A stretch of 64,000 nucleotides of DNA from Agrostemma githago (GCA_958450325.1 OY288246.1:43825619-43889618), one strand, 5' to 3'; counted from the stretch's first letter, positions 32,723 through 44,865 are shown. Notes: generated by a model not told the origin, from the sequence alone. Numbers and translations: made by a program.

Positions 32723-33383
32723 TGTTCCGGTCACGGAAACAATTCACCCGGCCTAGGATCCGGGCTGTATAATCGGGTTAATTGCGAACAAATGATCGTT
32801 TGATTTCCCTTGATCTCCCCTTTCTCTCACTCCTTAGATCGGACCTTCCCGGCGGAAATGGCCTGCTCCCTGCACAATGAACGCACAGGGCCTCGGAGGT
32901 TGTCCGAGGAAACCCTCTCCGATGCCTAAGTCAGTCCGTGAAATGCCTTGACGAACCTAGCTCGTGAGGAACTAGGCGGCGTTTTTAGGAGTAAGAGTCT
33001 AGAGAGAGAAAATCCAACCCCCCTCATGTGGGAAATGGGGAGGTATTTATACCTTCCCACAAGAGAGAGAAGAGAAAGAGGAATGGTTGGATGGGAGAGT
33101 GACAAGTGGTGGCCTCCCATCCCTCCATTCCCAATTACCTTAGGCAAAATGACGGATGGGTCCTTGGTTCCCTTTTGGCTTTATTCAGGCGGGGATGCCC
33201 TGGACGCAGGCGGCAGGCCTGGTCTACTCCGTTTGGCGGACGGCCCAAGGAATTGGGGCCACACTTGGAGATTCCAGTAACTGATGGGAAAAGCTGCCGG
33301 ACAGATCCTTCCCCCTTCTTGGGGCTCGGTCGCCTTGGGGCCCGATTGGCGGGCGGCCAATGACAGGCAACCAACCCTCATCA
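32723..33383 (-). repeat. Retand-like LTR 3 (5' LTR of body B), 661 bp
   Basis: TG at 32723 and CA at 33383 on plus, TATAAATA on minus at 33044-33051. It appears identical to LTR 1, and CTTCT follows at 33384-33388. Confidence 0.93.
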
Positions 33384-33448
33384 CTTCTCAATTTAAATTA
33401 GTGTATTTTTGAGGAAAATGTTAGTAACTGTTATTGTCTTAGAGTAGT

Positions 33449-35992
33449 TGTAGACACCCACATTTTGACTGCCAGGTGTCTATAGTAGTTTCCGACAAAC
33501 ACCCGATGATGATCGGACGCTAACGTGCTTTAACTTACTCGGAAATGGGCTCGGAATCAATGGCATTTGGCCTAGGCATTTTACGGAGTACAAATTTCAC
33601 AAAACCAACCTCAAATTCAGGCCCAGTGGGTCGTTTCGAGTCAAATAACACTAATTTGGGTCGAATCCGACACCGGGGGTAAAACCGTCTTTTAGCGACC
33701 GAGTCAAAACCCGGTCAAAGATATTTCTCGAGACTTTTAGGCTGACCATGAGGTCTCACACGTCCTATTCGGACTCCAATTCTACAAAAATCAGCTACAC
33801 AAAGCAATAAACAATTCCGTTTAAGGTAGAATTCGATCTCGAGTAGGAATCCTATCCGAGAACCGATTCAAACACTCAACCGAGTGTAAAACACTCGGCC
33901 AAGTAGCATGAACCAGCCGGTTTTTCTTCTTTTCTTCCCTCACAAGAAAACGGAATTCTCGTTCTTCTCAGCTTCTTACTCAAGCGGTAATTCTAGCTCA
34001 AACAGGAATCCTATTCAAAAACCGATTCGAGCACCCGACCGAGTGTAAAACACTCGGCCAAAACAGCCCAAATCTGCCGTGTGCCCTTTCTTCCTTCACA
34101 AGAAAGCGGAATTCTTATTTCCCTCAAATTCCTACGTTTCCTATCCTAAGCGGTAGTCAAACTCTCCTAAACCAAGGTCGGGAACTCCCTATAAATAGCC
34201 CCTTGCATCCAACATAATCAGGACAATTAATTACACACACACATGATCAACACCAATTATTAGGAACACACACATACACCCAATCTCCGACACACACACA
34301 TAATTCCTTTAGCATCGAGAAACCGATAATACATCCAAAACCCGAAGGAAACCGGTCCCGATACCCGACAACTTCACCCGTCAAACCGAGCCACCCTAAA
34401 CCGAACCAAACATCACTCGACGCTCCCGTGCCTAGCCACATTCCGACGAGCCCCGATTCGAGTCAACAAAAGCATGTAGGTTGAGGGTGCACCAAACCCG
34501 ATTTATCTCTTTTCTTCCCTTCTCTTCTTCATCCGTCGCGTCTTCTTTTTACGGGTCAAGCGTCGTCTTTTTATTTTATTTTTTCCTAATATCGTTATTA
34601 ACGAAAAACTATTTTTATAACGAAAATTCTTAAACATACGATATCGATTTTTCCATAATCGAATATTGTATCGAAAAGAATTATATTAAGATTTCGACGA
34701 TACTAAAAATCGTTACATTTTTTTCATTCGAAATTTCTTTTCTCGTTCAAGACAAACCAATTTTACAAAACCTCTTTTTTTTATTTCATTCCGAATATTC
34801 GATATCGATTTCATAATCGAATATCGGATATGACGAATATCGAAAACATGAATCGAATACAAATTAATTCATAATTTGTACGCGACTCATCAAATTTAGC
34901 AATTTCGAACAAAATACAAAAACCGGACGGCTCGCAATCCGGATCGTTTTTTTAACTTTTTCGTTCGTTTTATTATTTATTCTTCGAACGATTTCTAAAA
35001 TTTACATCTTTTCTAAAACTATTCCAAATATTTGATATTGATTTCGTAGTCAACTATCGAATATAACGAATATCGAAAATATTAATTCGAGTACGAATCA
35101 TGCAATATTCATACGCGATTTAATACGAACTTCGAGTTTCTGAAAACCGGCACCGAAACAGGCCGCCACGCGACCCGCCGGCGTCCCGGACGAGCCGCGC
35201 GGGCGGCTGCTTGCCGTGTCCTTTTTCTGTCATTTTTTTATTTTTTTTATTTTATTATTTTTCGAACTTCGTTTTTTATACTAAACAACGTTCTTTTCAA
35301 CAATATTTTTCAGATTTCGATTAATATTTATTTTCTCGATCTCGTATATTTTATTTGCTATATTATTATTTACAAATCGATACTAACTCGTTTGTTTGTT
35401 TTGTAGCAAATTCATCCTTTTATTTCGTTTGTTTTATTATACTAAAACGAATCTCATATGCTAAATACAACTTTGACGTTAATCAATTTTCATGCATTAA
35501 ATTGACTTAGCAACCCATTCAATTTTTCACATGCTTAGAAAACAATGTTTGCATAATCATTCATCGTATTACTAATGCGCGCATTAAAACGTCATTCGAT
35601 ATCCTAGTAGAGGCCGTTAATGTGCGGGCGGGGTTGGGTGTTCTTAGTGAACTTCCCAACACGTACCCTCACCCCTTACTCAGAACCGTGGTTTCCGGAT
35701 GTCCGAAATCATTGGCAACGAGAGTCATTCAATATACGATTAACCGCTTCAGTCGGCATCTATATCGATATGCAAAGGGACGAGCCCAATAAACTCTGAC
35801 ATCGGAACTGGGCCGTATTTTGTACACGGCCCACTACGACATAGAGTGGGCTCGAACGGTTCCGAATAACCATAAAATTCGGTGGCGACTCCGACTTCGA
35901 TTTAAATTTCCATTTGACCATCTCATGGAGATTCATTCGCCTCCCCAAACCCGCGCGTGGCCGCGTCGGGGTGGACCTATGTCATGTCCACA
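33449..35992 (+). repeat. 5' LTR of non-autonomous Ogre/Tat-like element
   Basis: It begins TGTAGACACCCACATTTTGA and ends CATGTCCACA. The first 32 bases hold an inverted repeat TAGACACC/GGTGTCTA and the last 22 a GTGGAC/GTCCAC pair. CTATAAATAGCC near 34189 is a probable promoter TATA box. Paired palindrome-like words with 19-bp spacing occur at 33874/33893 and 34033/34052. The second half is AT-rich. Confidence 0.92.
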
Positions 35993-35995
35993 ATT

Positions 35996-36013
35996 TGGCG
36001 ACTCCGCTGGGGA
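35996..36013 (+). promoter_or_regulatory. Primer binding site of non-autonomous element
   Basis: TGGCGACTCCGCTGGGGA begins 3 nt after the LTR. Ogre-type elements are reported to use an Arg tRNA primer; I cannot confirm the tRNA from sequence alone. Confidence 0.7.
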
Positions 36014-38294
36014 TTTACTGATGCGTTAATAACCTTCGGTATCCTCAGGGTAAGACTCGAATAGAAACCGTTTGACTAGTACAATGCGCGTTTTAGTTTT
36101 ACGGTTCATGCATAACCCCATTTTTCCCGAGCCGGTACTGGTGACCGACGTCCCACTATACCATTGATATAGTCCAAATTGGTTATGTCAAAGGTGTCCA
36201 TTAGCCGATTCGTATGGGTTTTACGGCATGTCCTAATCTCAACTCGAGTTAGGGAGTCCGCCCCGATTCTCGATAGGCGATGTACACTGGTATAGACTGA
36301 CCGAGACTTAGCTTAAGAGCATACATGGTGTCATTATACTGTTTTCATGACTACGTGTTATTTGATCCACATCTTTTTCAAAAAACCGTCATTTTCAAAA
36401 TTTGCATCTTTTTCAAAATATCCAATTTCAAAACCCGGGTCATATACCGAATTTAGGATTTACGATTTTACTCAAAATAGCCCTTTTTCTAGCCGGTATT
36501 ATGCCCAATTTAAAACTCGAAACTATTTTCGAACTTGCAAAACCGTCGCCCGGTTCGATTTCCGTTTTTTTTCTTTCGAAAAAAAAACCGGGCCATCCCC
36601 CGAATTTCTCTTCGGGCTTTCAAAAATCCATTTCAAAAATTCTAAATTTCTGTCTTTTCAAAAAATTCAAGACCAATGACATTTTCGCCAATTTTAAAAA
36701 GTCGGAATCCTATTTTCGATTTTCAAATTTTCGGAAATTCATCTTCGATATTCAAAATTCCGAAATTCCAAAAATGCATCTTTTCGAAAATATTCAAATT
36801 TAAAAAAATCGGAAAGCTGCCGAAATTTAGACTTAAGATTTGACTCAAAACACGCTTATTTTCTAGCCGGCATGCTGCCCATTTCAAAATTCGAATTTCC
36901 GATCCACCATTCGATTTTCGAATTTTCAAAATTCAATTTCGATTTTAAAATGTTCGAGATGCCAGTTTCGATTTTCAAAATTCTCGAGATACCAGTTTCG
37001 ATTTTCAAAATCTTCGAGATGCCATTTTTAATTTTCAAATCTTCGAGATGCCGTTTTTCGATTTTCAAATCTTCGGGATCTCATCTTCAATTTTCAAATT
37101 GTCGGAAATTCCTTTTTTCGATACTCAAGTTTCAAAATTCCAAATATTCAACTTTTCAAAACCCCGGAATGCTACCGACATTAGGATTTACGATTTGACT
37201 CAAAGTAGCCTATTTTCCAGCCGGTATTCTGCCCATTTCGAAACTCGATTTTTTCGAACTTTTAAAATTGTGGCCGATGCACTTTTCCGTTTTTTCGAAA
37301 AAATTGGGCCATCCACCGAGACTTCTCGGATTTTCCAAAAAAAATCCCTTTTTCAAAACCTTCCTCTTCTTAGGACTTCCCGTATTTAGCAGTGTCGGGT
37401 CGTGTCATAAGTCGTCAAAGTCTTTAGCGTCGAAACTCCGTCGATCTTATATCACGAGTTTCCTCCCTATCCCAGTCCGCCTTATTTTACTAAGGTAAGG
37501 CCCACCTACGTAGGACATACTCCTACAAAAGTTGGCCCAGTTACACAATCGAGTCTAAAGTCGAGGAACGTCCCACATGAACCTCCTTTCGAACAAGGCC
37601 CAACCCACATACCTCGATCCTAAAGGAGATCCACCTTTCACGAGTCACCTGTCTAGGTGTCTTTTCCGAGTCAACCTTTTACAAGGCATAGCCCTATAAC
37701 AAAAGGTTCACGGTCCTTACGTCTAAGGGTCACTCACTCGAGTCTTAACAAAGTCTTCAGTCCCAGTCGGGGGTTACCCTTCAGCAGAGCGATCAATCGC
37801 GGTTACTCTAAAGATCATGTCTTGCGCGTGTTGTCTCACGTACCCCACTTTCGAGTCACTTAGATGTCACACCATCTGAGTCTCTAGCCTTACTCGGGGG
37901 GCTGTCCTCCACCCGAGTAGTCAACCACGGTTACCCTAGAGAGTACCCTACGTTCATCCTACACCGGCGCCCTTATGATGCCTTCTTCGAGTCGTACCCA
38001 CGCTACGAATATTCGGGTCACCTAGGGTTAGGTCACCACGGTTGGTCCAAGCACGCGACACGGTCAAATACGGTCGCCCCATTTTCGGACTTATCCTTGT
38101 ACAGCTCGAGTCTTGTGGTCGAGTCTAGGTCACAGTCGTTATTTTGTCTGGATTAACGTTTAAGTAGCCCGGTCATAGAATCTTAGCCATTCCCGCCCCC
38201 GGGCCGTACCTAGTTTGATTCTCTCTCTTGCATTTGCGCAAAACCGAGTTTAGGCGAGTTCTAACACCTGTCGTTTCTTCCGATCAGGGACCCT
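36014..38294 (+). repeat. 5' untranslated region with three degenerate repeats of about 370 bp
   Basis: A block containing TTTACGATT(T)ACTCAAA followed by TAGCCGGTATTATGCCCA-like text recurs near 36436, 36815 and 37164 with about 350-380 bp spacing. Between them are A/T-rich units of 30-37 bp built on TTTCGATTTTCAAAATCTTC (36930-37110). From 37500 to 38290 the sequence is unique and I see no coding frame. Apparent frames in the repeats are Phe/Lys-rich and not proteins. Confidence 0.6.
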
Positions 38295-38972
38295 ATGAAC
38301 GAGACACTACCAAACCATAACAAATCCCGCGCCGTCGAAAAAGGGGATATCCAGGGGAGTATGCTTATGCTATCTTGCTCCATTAACAATATCTTCTCGA
38401 AAATCAATACTGCCCTAGATAACCTAAGTTCCAGGGTAACCATCATCGAAGAGGATCTTGTAAGAACCCGATCCCGTCTAACACAACTAGAGCGGGTAGG
38501 ACAGCCTATCACCCAACTGAGCCATTTAAAGGGTGAACACTCTTACGAAACTGTCCGGTATCCTCAAGATGGCAAGGCCGAGAGAGGTAACCTTCAAGTC
38601 ACCTCTCCAAAAATCAAGAACCAGTCAAAGGAAAGGACATTTACCCACTTGGATATGTCCTACACCGTCGCTTTCCAGAGGTTGGTTCCGAAGGGCCTAA
38701 TACTACCTATAGGCCCAACAGCCGACCCACCTTTGGAAAAACGCTCCAAAGCATGGAATGACGAGCATTACTGCAAATTCCACAGAGGGAGGGGACACGA
38801 TACAGAACAGTGCTGGAAACTGAAACACCTCATTCAAGACTTCCTCGATGCCGGGAAGACTCCCGTTTTGGAAACTTTGTCACTTGCAAAGCCCCTCATG
38901 GACTATACATGGCCCGATGACCAAAGCATCCAATCTACCTCTTATGCATCCAAGAGTCCGGATTTGATTTAA
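38295..38972 (+). CDS. Shortened gag-like ORF of the non-autonomous element, 225 aa
   Basis: The N-terminal part (about residues 25-75) looks like a coiled coil. The C-terminal part matches the Tat/Ogre gag tail: FTHLDMSYTVAFQRLVPKGL, then HYCKFHRGRGHDTEQCWKLK at about residue 156, with a zinc-knuckle-like C-x2-H-x4-H-x4-C spacing as in the Retand-like gag, followed by LIQDFLDAGK. The capsid core expected between these parts is missing, so this is an internal deletion product rather than full gag. Such truncated gag could retain RNA binding and packaging. It is the only coding remnant in the element, and is open without stops. Confidence 0.75.
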   Translation: MNETLPNHNKSRAVEKGDIQGSMLMLSCSINNIFSKINTALDNLSSRVTIIEEDLVRTRSRLTQLERVGQPITQLSHLKGEHSYETVRYPQDGKAERGNLQVTSPKIKNQSKERTFTHLDMSYTVAFQRLVPKGLILPIGPTADPPLEKRSKAWNDEHYCKFHRGRGHDTEQCWKLKHLIQDFLDAGKTPVLETLSLAKPLMDYTWPDDQSIQSTSYASKSPDLI

Positions 38973-39887
38973 GTCCAAGTCTGAGTCCGAGTCAAGGATA
39001 TACTATTTATTTCAACTTCAAAGTCAGAGTCAGAGTCAATTGTATTCTGTCCTCTTTTTCAAAATTCAATAAAATCAGCTTTTCTATTTCTCATATATAC
39101 TTTCCTTATGTGTTTCCGAGAACATGATGAACACCGTCAAACACTGTGAGCACACGCACGTGACTATTATAGGCACATCTATAATGACTGCAGGAAACCG
39201 AGCCCGTGTTTTCCTTTTACCTATTCCATGTCTGGTATAGAAAGCCACATAACTACCCGTAGCAGGAGCATATCGAATCCTATGACAAATCTGGGTAGTC
39301 TTCTAGTTTGGGTTCAAGACGGGAGGCAAGCCCACTTCCCACAATAAACACCCATCCAATAAGACTAGCCAGTCCCTACCTTAGGTGTTAGTCTGACCGA
39401 CAAAAAAAAAAGCTGGACAAAAAAAAGCAAAAGTCCAAGAGAAAAAGCAAAAGGCCAAAACAAAAAAGCTGGCCATGATCAAAAAAGAATTATCCACATC
39501 TCTCGACCAGACACGGTCAACTCAAATGAAGAATCCCATGACCGGGGCTAAGAGGTCAACCAAAAAATATTCAAAAAACCATGACCGTAGTGAAAACGAT
39601 CAATTCAAAATTATCAATACTCATACCATCCAATAAGGGAGAGACAATCAAGCTGGTCAGCTAACACCACATTTAGCCTTCCCACATTACAACCCTCAAG
39701 ACCTTCCCGAGACCCAGGCCAGAGACAGCCCGGAATTTTGAGGAATCAAGCTCCAAAGGATACCCCTAACCATTAGGGTCAGACATGGAAATCAGATCTC
39801 ACATTATCAAAACTTATCCCGATCAAACTTCGAGCCATTTTACTCGACTTCCTCTTTGCATAACAGAATTCACAATCACCATACGCA
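38973..39887 (+). other. Non-coding interior of the non-autonomous element, left part
   Basis: No domain or gene recognised. An A-rich stretch at about 39400-39480 repeats AAAAAGCAAAAGNCCAA-like phrases. Confidence 0.4.
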
Positions 39888-40193
39888 AACCCGAGAGCAA
39901 AACTCGTCAAATCCCCCCGAGAGCAAAACTCGTCAAATCCCCCGAGAGCAAAACTCGTCAAATCCCCCCGAGAGCAAAACTCGTCAAATCCCTCGAGAGC
40001 AAAACTCGTTAAAATCTCCGAGAGCAAAACTCGTTAAAATCCCCGAGAGCAAAACTCGTTAAAATCCCCGAGAGCAGAACTCGTTAAAATCCTCGAGAAC
40101 AAAACTCGTTAAAATCCCCGAGAGCAAAACTCGTTAAAATCCCTGAGAACAGAACTCGTTAAAATCCCCGAGAGCAGAACTCGTTAAAATCCC
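39888..40193 (+). repeat. 24-bp tandem repeat in the non-autonomous element, about 12 units
   Basis: Units read CGAGAGCAAAACTCGTTAAAATCC, with early units ending TCAAATCCCC, giving 23-25 bp length. Each unit contains a small dyad CGAG-AGCAAAA-CTCG. Variation along the array is gradual (TCAAAT to TTAAAAT, GAGAGC to GAGAAC). Confidence 0.85.
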
Positions 40194-41560
40194 ATCCCAA
40201 TTCTCCTCATTCAAACCAGTTACCAGCCCCAAACACGGGAATCAACTTGCAGTCGGCATAGAACATGCCCAAATAGTGCACACCACTTCTGGGGGCTACC
40301 CCGGAGAATGCTCACAGTCACAGGATTAGCATCCTAACTATTCTAGCCCTTTGATCAAGGCATCACTGGGAATGCACCTAGCCTACACCATCGCTATGGC
40401 TAGTTACACACAAAGCCCTAATAAATTAGGCACAATAATTCACTGAACTACGGCTTGGTTTGATTTCACCACATGTGAATACGTAGGCAGCCTTTCAACA
40501 GAGGCACAACCACCCACATTGACACACATTCAAAAAGCACCATCATTCCGGTCACGACACCGTCATGTTCTCAACAGCTAGCTTTGTCGTCCTGGGGGCT
40601 TCTTTTAGCCAGAAGACCTCCATCCACTCACAAAATCCAGATAAATTCAAAATCTAGCCTCTTTTCTGTAGTGTGTCCTAGTACTCGGCTCAGTCGAAGA
40701 CAAGAATCTGTCAGGACCCGAGGCAATACCCACCTTGGAAATGTACCCAAAAATCAAAAATCCAGAAGAGCACTAGACTACGGCATTGCTACTGCTAAAA
40801 GTCCTGTCATGCCAAAACAGTCTCATTACAGACTATTGCAATCCCCCCATAGCACATCCTTCCTATTCCGAGGATTCGACCATGTTGTCACTCGCCTAGG
40901 CTACGGAATAGCGCAACTTAAGAGTCTTGTCATCTTAGGTGGCCCACCTCCTTACCAAGTCACGGTCCAACCCTTAGAGAGTCCAAGTCGTGTCTGTCAA
41001 CTCGTCCTGTCGCGTCCAGAGTCGAGTCTGCCGGTAGACCTCTCTTTTCAAATTCTTATTTTAAAATTTGCAAAAACTTAGCCATTTGAAAAAAAAAACC
41101 TTTTCGACAAGGTCAAATTTCAGTCTATTTAAACTGCAAATTTCTCCTCCACCTCTTTCAATTTTGGAAACCCATCTCCTAGCACGTGAGTTGCTTTCAG
41201 GACTTCGATTTCAAAATACAGCAAAAATCATTTTTATTCCCCAGCACGAGTCAATTTTCCTATAAATATTATGTGCAAAACTTCGCTACTTTGCATAAAT
41301 ATGTACAGAAGGGCTCAGGCAGGACTATGCAATTTGCATAACTCCCCGGTGGCATTTAACAAGATGAGCCCACATACAGGCCCATTTTAAGTCTCATGCG
41401 ACGAATTCCCCCACGGAGTTATCATCAGTTCAGGTACATTTCTAATCCACGACCGGCGGGCCCTTTATGCAGGTCTAATGGACCTTAAACGACCCGACCG
41501 GAAGCTGCCAGGTTTTAATCCTTGATTGACCTGGTGGCTACTCTGACTTTCGCCCTGTCC
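40194..41560 (+). other. Non-coding 3' interior of the non-autonomous element
   Basis: No protein domain is visible. A 165-codon open frame at 40584-41081 has no recognisable motif and irregular composition, and I regard it as chance. Confidence 0.45.
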
Positions 41561-41569
41561 AAGCCTCAG

Positions 41570-41584
41570 TCAGAGTGGGGGCTC
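41570..41584 (+). promoter_or_regulatory. Polypurine tract of the non-autonomous element
   Basis: CAGAGTGGGGGCTC lies directly against the 3' LTR start at 41585. It is the same tract, in reverse complement, that abuts the 3' LTR of the right-hand element at 55889. Confidence 0.75.
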
Positions 41585-44129
41585 TGTAGACACCCACATT
41601 TTGACTGCCAGGTGTCTATAGTAGTTTCCGACAAACACCCGATGATGATTGGACGCTAACGTGCTTTAACGTACTCGGAAATGGGCTCGGAATCAATGGC
41701 ATTTGGCCTAGGCATTTTATGGAGTACAAATTTCACAAAACCAACCTCAAATTCAGGCCCAGTGGGTCGTTTCGAGTCAAATAACACTAATTTGGGTCGA
41801 ATCCGACACTGGGGGTAAAACCGTCTTTTAGCGACCGAGTCAAAACCCGGTCAAAGATATTTCTCGAGACTTGTAGGCTGACCATGAGGTCTCACACGTC
41901 CTATTCGGACTCCAATTCTACAAAAATCAGCTACACAAAGCAATAAACAATTCCGTTTAAGGTAGAATTCGATCTCGAGTAGGAATCCTATCCGAGAACC
42001 GATTCAAACACTCAACCGAGTGTAAAACACTCGGCCAAGTAGCATGAACCAGCCGGTTTTTCTTCTTTTCTTCCCTCACAAGAAAACGGAATTCTCGTTC
42101 TTCTCAGCTTCTTACTCATGCGGTAATTCTAGCTCAAACAGGAATCCTATTCAAAAACCGATTCGAGCACCCGACCGAGTGTAAAACACTCGGCCAAAAC
42201 AGCCCAAATCTGCCGTGTGCCCTTTCTTCCTTCACAAGAAAGCGGAATTCTTATTTCCCTCAAATTCCTACGTTTCCTATCCTAAGCGGTAGTCAAACTC
42301 TCCTAAACCAAGGTCGGAAACTCCCTATAAATAGCCCCTTGCATCCAACATAATCAGGACAATTAATTACACACACACATGATCAACACCAATTATTAGG
42401 AACACACACATACACGCAATCTCCGACACACACACATAATTCCTTTAGCATCGAGAAACCGATAATAGATCCAAAACCCGAAGGAAACCGGTCCCGATAC
42501 CCGACACCTTCACCCGTCAAACCGAGCCACCCTAAACCGAACCAAACATCACTCGACGCTCCCGTGCCTAGCCACATTCCGACGAGCCCCGATTCGAGTC
42601 AACAAAAGCATGTAGTTTGAGGGTGCACCAAACCCGATTCCTCTCTTTTCTTCCCTTCTCTTCTTCATCCGTCGCGTCTTCTTTTTACGGGTCAAGCGTC
42701 GTCTTTTTATTTTATTTTTTCCTAATATCGTTATTAACGAAAAACTATTTTTATAACGAAAATTCTTAAACATACGATATCGATTTTTCCATAATCGAAT
42801 ATTGTATCGAAAAGAATTATATTAAGATTTCGACGATACTAAAAATCGTTACATTTTTTTCATTCGAAATTCTTTTCTCGTTCAAGACAAACCAATTTTA
42901 CAAAACCTCTTTTTTTTAGTTCATTCCGAATATTCGATATCGATTTCATAATCGAATATCGGATATGACGAATATCGAAAACATGAATCGAATACAAATT
43001 AATTCATAATTTGTACGCGACTCATCAAATTTAGCAATTTCGAACAAAATACAAAAACCGGACGGCTCGCAATCCGGATCGTTTTTTTAACTTTTTCGTT
43101 CGTTTTATTATTTATTCTTCGAACGATTTCTAAAATTTACATCTTTTCTAAAACTATTCCAAATATTTGATATTGATTTCGTAGTCAACTATCGAATATA
43201 ACGAATATCGAAAATATTAATTCGAGTACGAATCATGCAATATTCATACGCGATTTAATACGAACTTCGAGTTTCCGAAAACCGGCACCGAAACAGTCCG
43301 CCACGCGACCCACCGGCGTCCCGGACGAGCCGCGCGGCCGGCTGCTTGCCGTGTCCTTTTTCCGTCTTTTTTTTTATTTTTTTTTATTTTATTATTTTTC
43401 GAACTTCGTTTTTTATACAAAACAACGTTCTTTTCAACAATATTTTTCAGATTTCGATTAATATTTATTTTCTCGATCTCGTATATTTTATTTGCTATAT
43501 TATTATTTACAAATTGATACTAACTCGTTTGTTTGTTTTGTAGCAAATTCATCCTTTTATTTCGTTTGTTTTATTATACTAAAACGAATCTCATATGCTA
43601 AATACAACTTTGACGTTAATCAATTTTCATGCATTAAATTGACTTAGCAACCCATTCAATTTTTCACATGCTTAGAAATCAATGTTTGCATAATCATTCA
43701 TCGTATTACTAACGCGCGCATTAAAACGTCATTCGATATCCTAGTAGAGGCCGCTATTGTGCGGGCGGGGTTGGGTGTTCTTAGTGAACTTCCCAACACG
43801 TACCCTCACCCCTTACTCAGAACCGTGGTTTCCGGATGTCCGAAATCATTGGCAACGAGAGTCATTCAATATACGATTAACCGCTTCAGTCGGCATCTAT
43901 ATCGATATGCAAAGGGACGAGCCCAATAAACTCTGACATCGGAACTGGGCCGTATTTTGTACACGGCCCACTACGACATAGAGTGGGCTCGAACGGTTCC
44001 GAATAACCATAAAATTCGGTGGCGACTCCGACTTCGATTTAAATTTCCATTTGACCATCTCATGGAGATTCATTCGCCTCCCCAAACCCGCGCGTGGCCG
44101 CGTCGGGGTGGACCTATGTCATGTCCACA
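41585..44129 (+). repeat. 3' LTR of non-autonomous Ogre/Tat-like element
   Basis: Near-identical copy of 33449-35992, one base longer. Example differences are GATTGG for GATCGG, ATGGAG for ACGGAG and CTTGTAGG for CTTTTAGG near its start. It ends CCACA at 44129, followed by GTAGT. Confidence 0.92.
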
Positions 44130-44134
44130 GTAGT

Positions 44135-44520
44135 ATATAGAGAATTTTCGGTGAGCTTTTACTATGTATAAGGATTTGTAAGAGCAATCGGAATATTATT
44201 CCATTTTTATATAGTTACTAAATTTTATATCGATGTTAAGAATATGATTTTCGAATATGATCAGAAAGATATAGAATAATAATCATAACTATTTTATATT
44301 CTATCTAAAATATTGTACTGAATAGTGCAATCTCCTATTAACAAAAATAATGCAACTATTTGGTTAAAACAGAATACAATATGTTTATACTTTTTAAAAA
44401 AAAATTGATCATACATTCCATATTAAATATTGTATATGATTTTCATAATCAATGTAATCAATCAAATTTCCTTAATTACATACTCTCTGTGGTGTATAGC
44501 TTTATATGTGATATAGTGAT
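44135..44520. other. AT-rich flank of the non-autonomous element
   Basis: No recognised feature. It continues the sequence at 33389-33448 that the element interrupted. Confidence 0.4.
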
Positions 44521-44524
44521 ATTT

Positions 44525-44650
44525 ATGTCAGTAAGATGTTAGAGTGTAGTTGGAGAGGAGAAGAGTGACACACATGAGGTCAAGGGTTCGATTCACACCT
44601 CACTCATTTGGTCTTTTTATTTTTATTTTTGTTGTGTATAACTTTTGGCG
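44525..44650 (+). mobile_element. Possible tRNA-derived SINE
   Basis: GGTTCGATTCA at about 44586 matches the polymerase III B box, and TAGTTGGAGAGG about 38 bp upstream is a weak A-box candidate. The tail is T-rich and ends with TTTTGTTGTG. No target duplication was identified, so this remains tentative. Confidence 0.35.
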
Positions 44651-44792
44651 GGAAAATATATGAGTTGTGTTATTTGGTTAGTGGAAAGGGGGATTATTAT
44701 TATTATTATTATATATTATTATATTATATTAATAAATGGACCAATCAGATCGCTCGATGAAACGGACCAATGAGATCGCTCGAAAAAAGCCT

Positions 44793-44797
<5 letters not shown>

Positions 44798-44862
<65 letters not shown>
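44798..44862. repeat. (TA)n microsatellite
   Basis: An uninterrupted TA run of about 65 bp. Confidence 0.95.

Positions 44863-44865
<3 letters not shown>

Larger units (their letters stand above)
9138..33383 (-). mobile_element. Tandem Retand-like Ty3/gypsy (Tat) array: LTR-body A-LTR-body B-LTR
   Basis: Three 661-bp LTRs alternate with two near-identical bodies (9799-20929 and 21591-32722), giving a period of 11,792 to 11,793 bp. The whole 24.2 kb structure is flanked by one 5-bp target duplication CTTCT (9133-9137 and 33384-33388), so it behaves as a single insertion that later gained a second body. gag-pol reads on the minus strand. Each body also carries two plus-strand genes and a 125-bp tandem array between pol and the 3' LTR. 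This matches what has been published for the Retand family of Silene (about 11 kb, antisense ORFs, internal tandem repeat) and the REXdb Tat/Retand lineage. Body B is intact; body A has one pol stop. An assembly duplication must be excluded. Confidence 0.9.
33449..44129 (+). mobile_element. Non-autonomous Ogre/Tat-like LTR retrotransposon, 10.7 kb
   Basis: Two LTRs of 2,544 and 2,545 bp (33449-35992, 41585-44129) enclose 5.6 kb and are flanked by the 5-bp duplication GTAGT (33444-33448, 44130-44134). A primer binding site follows the 5' LTR and a purine tract precedes the 3' LTR. The interior has no protease, RT, RNase H or integrase, only a shortened gag-like frame and repeats. LTR termini and the purine tract match the autonomous element at 53273 onward, so that family could supply the proteins. 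The LTRs differ at scattered positions (roughly 1 percent by eye), so it is fairly young. Confidence 0.9.

Noticed and set aside
36347..37498. Phe- and Lys-rich frames of 70-133 codons in the non-autonomous element
   Set aside because: They follow degenerate TTTCGATTTTCAAA repeats, occur on both strands and carry no motif.
40584..41081. A 165-codon frame as a novel gene
   Set aside because: No domain, atypical composition, and it lies in the non-coding 3' interior of a non-autonomous element.
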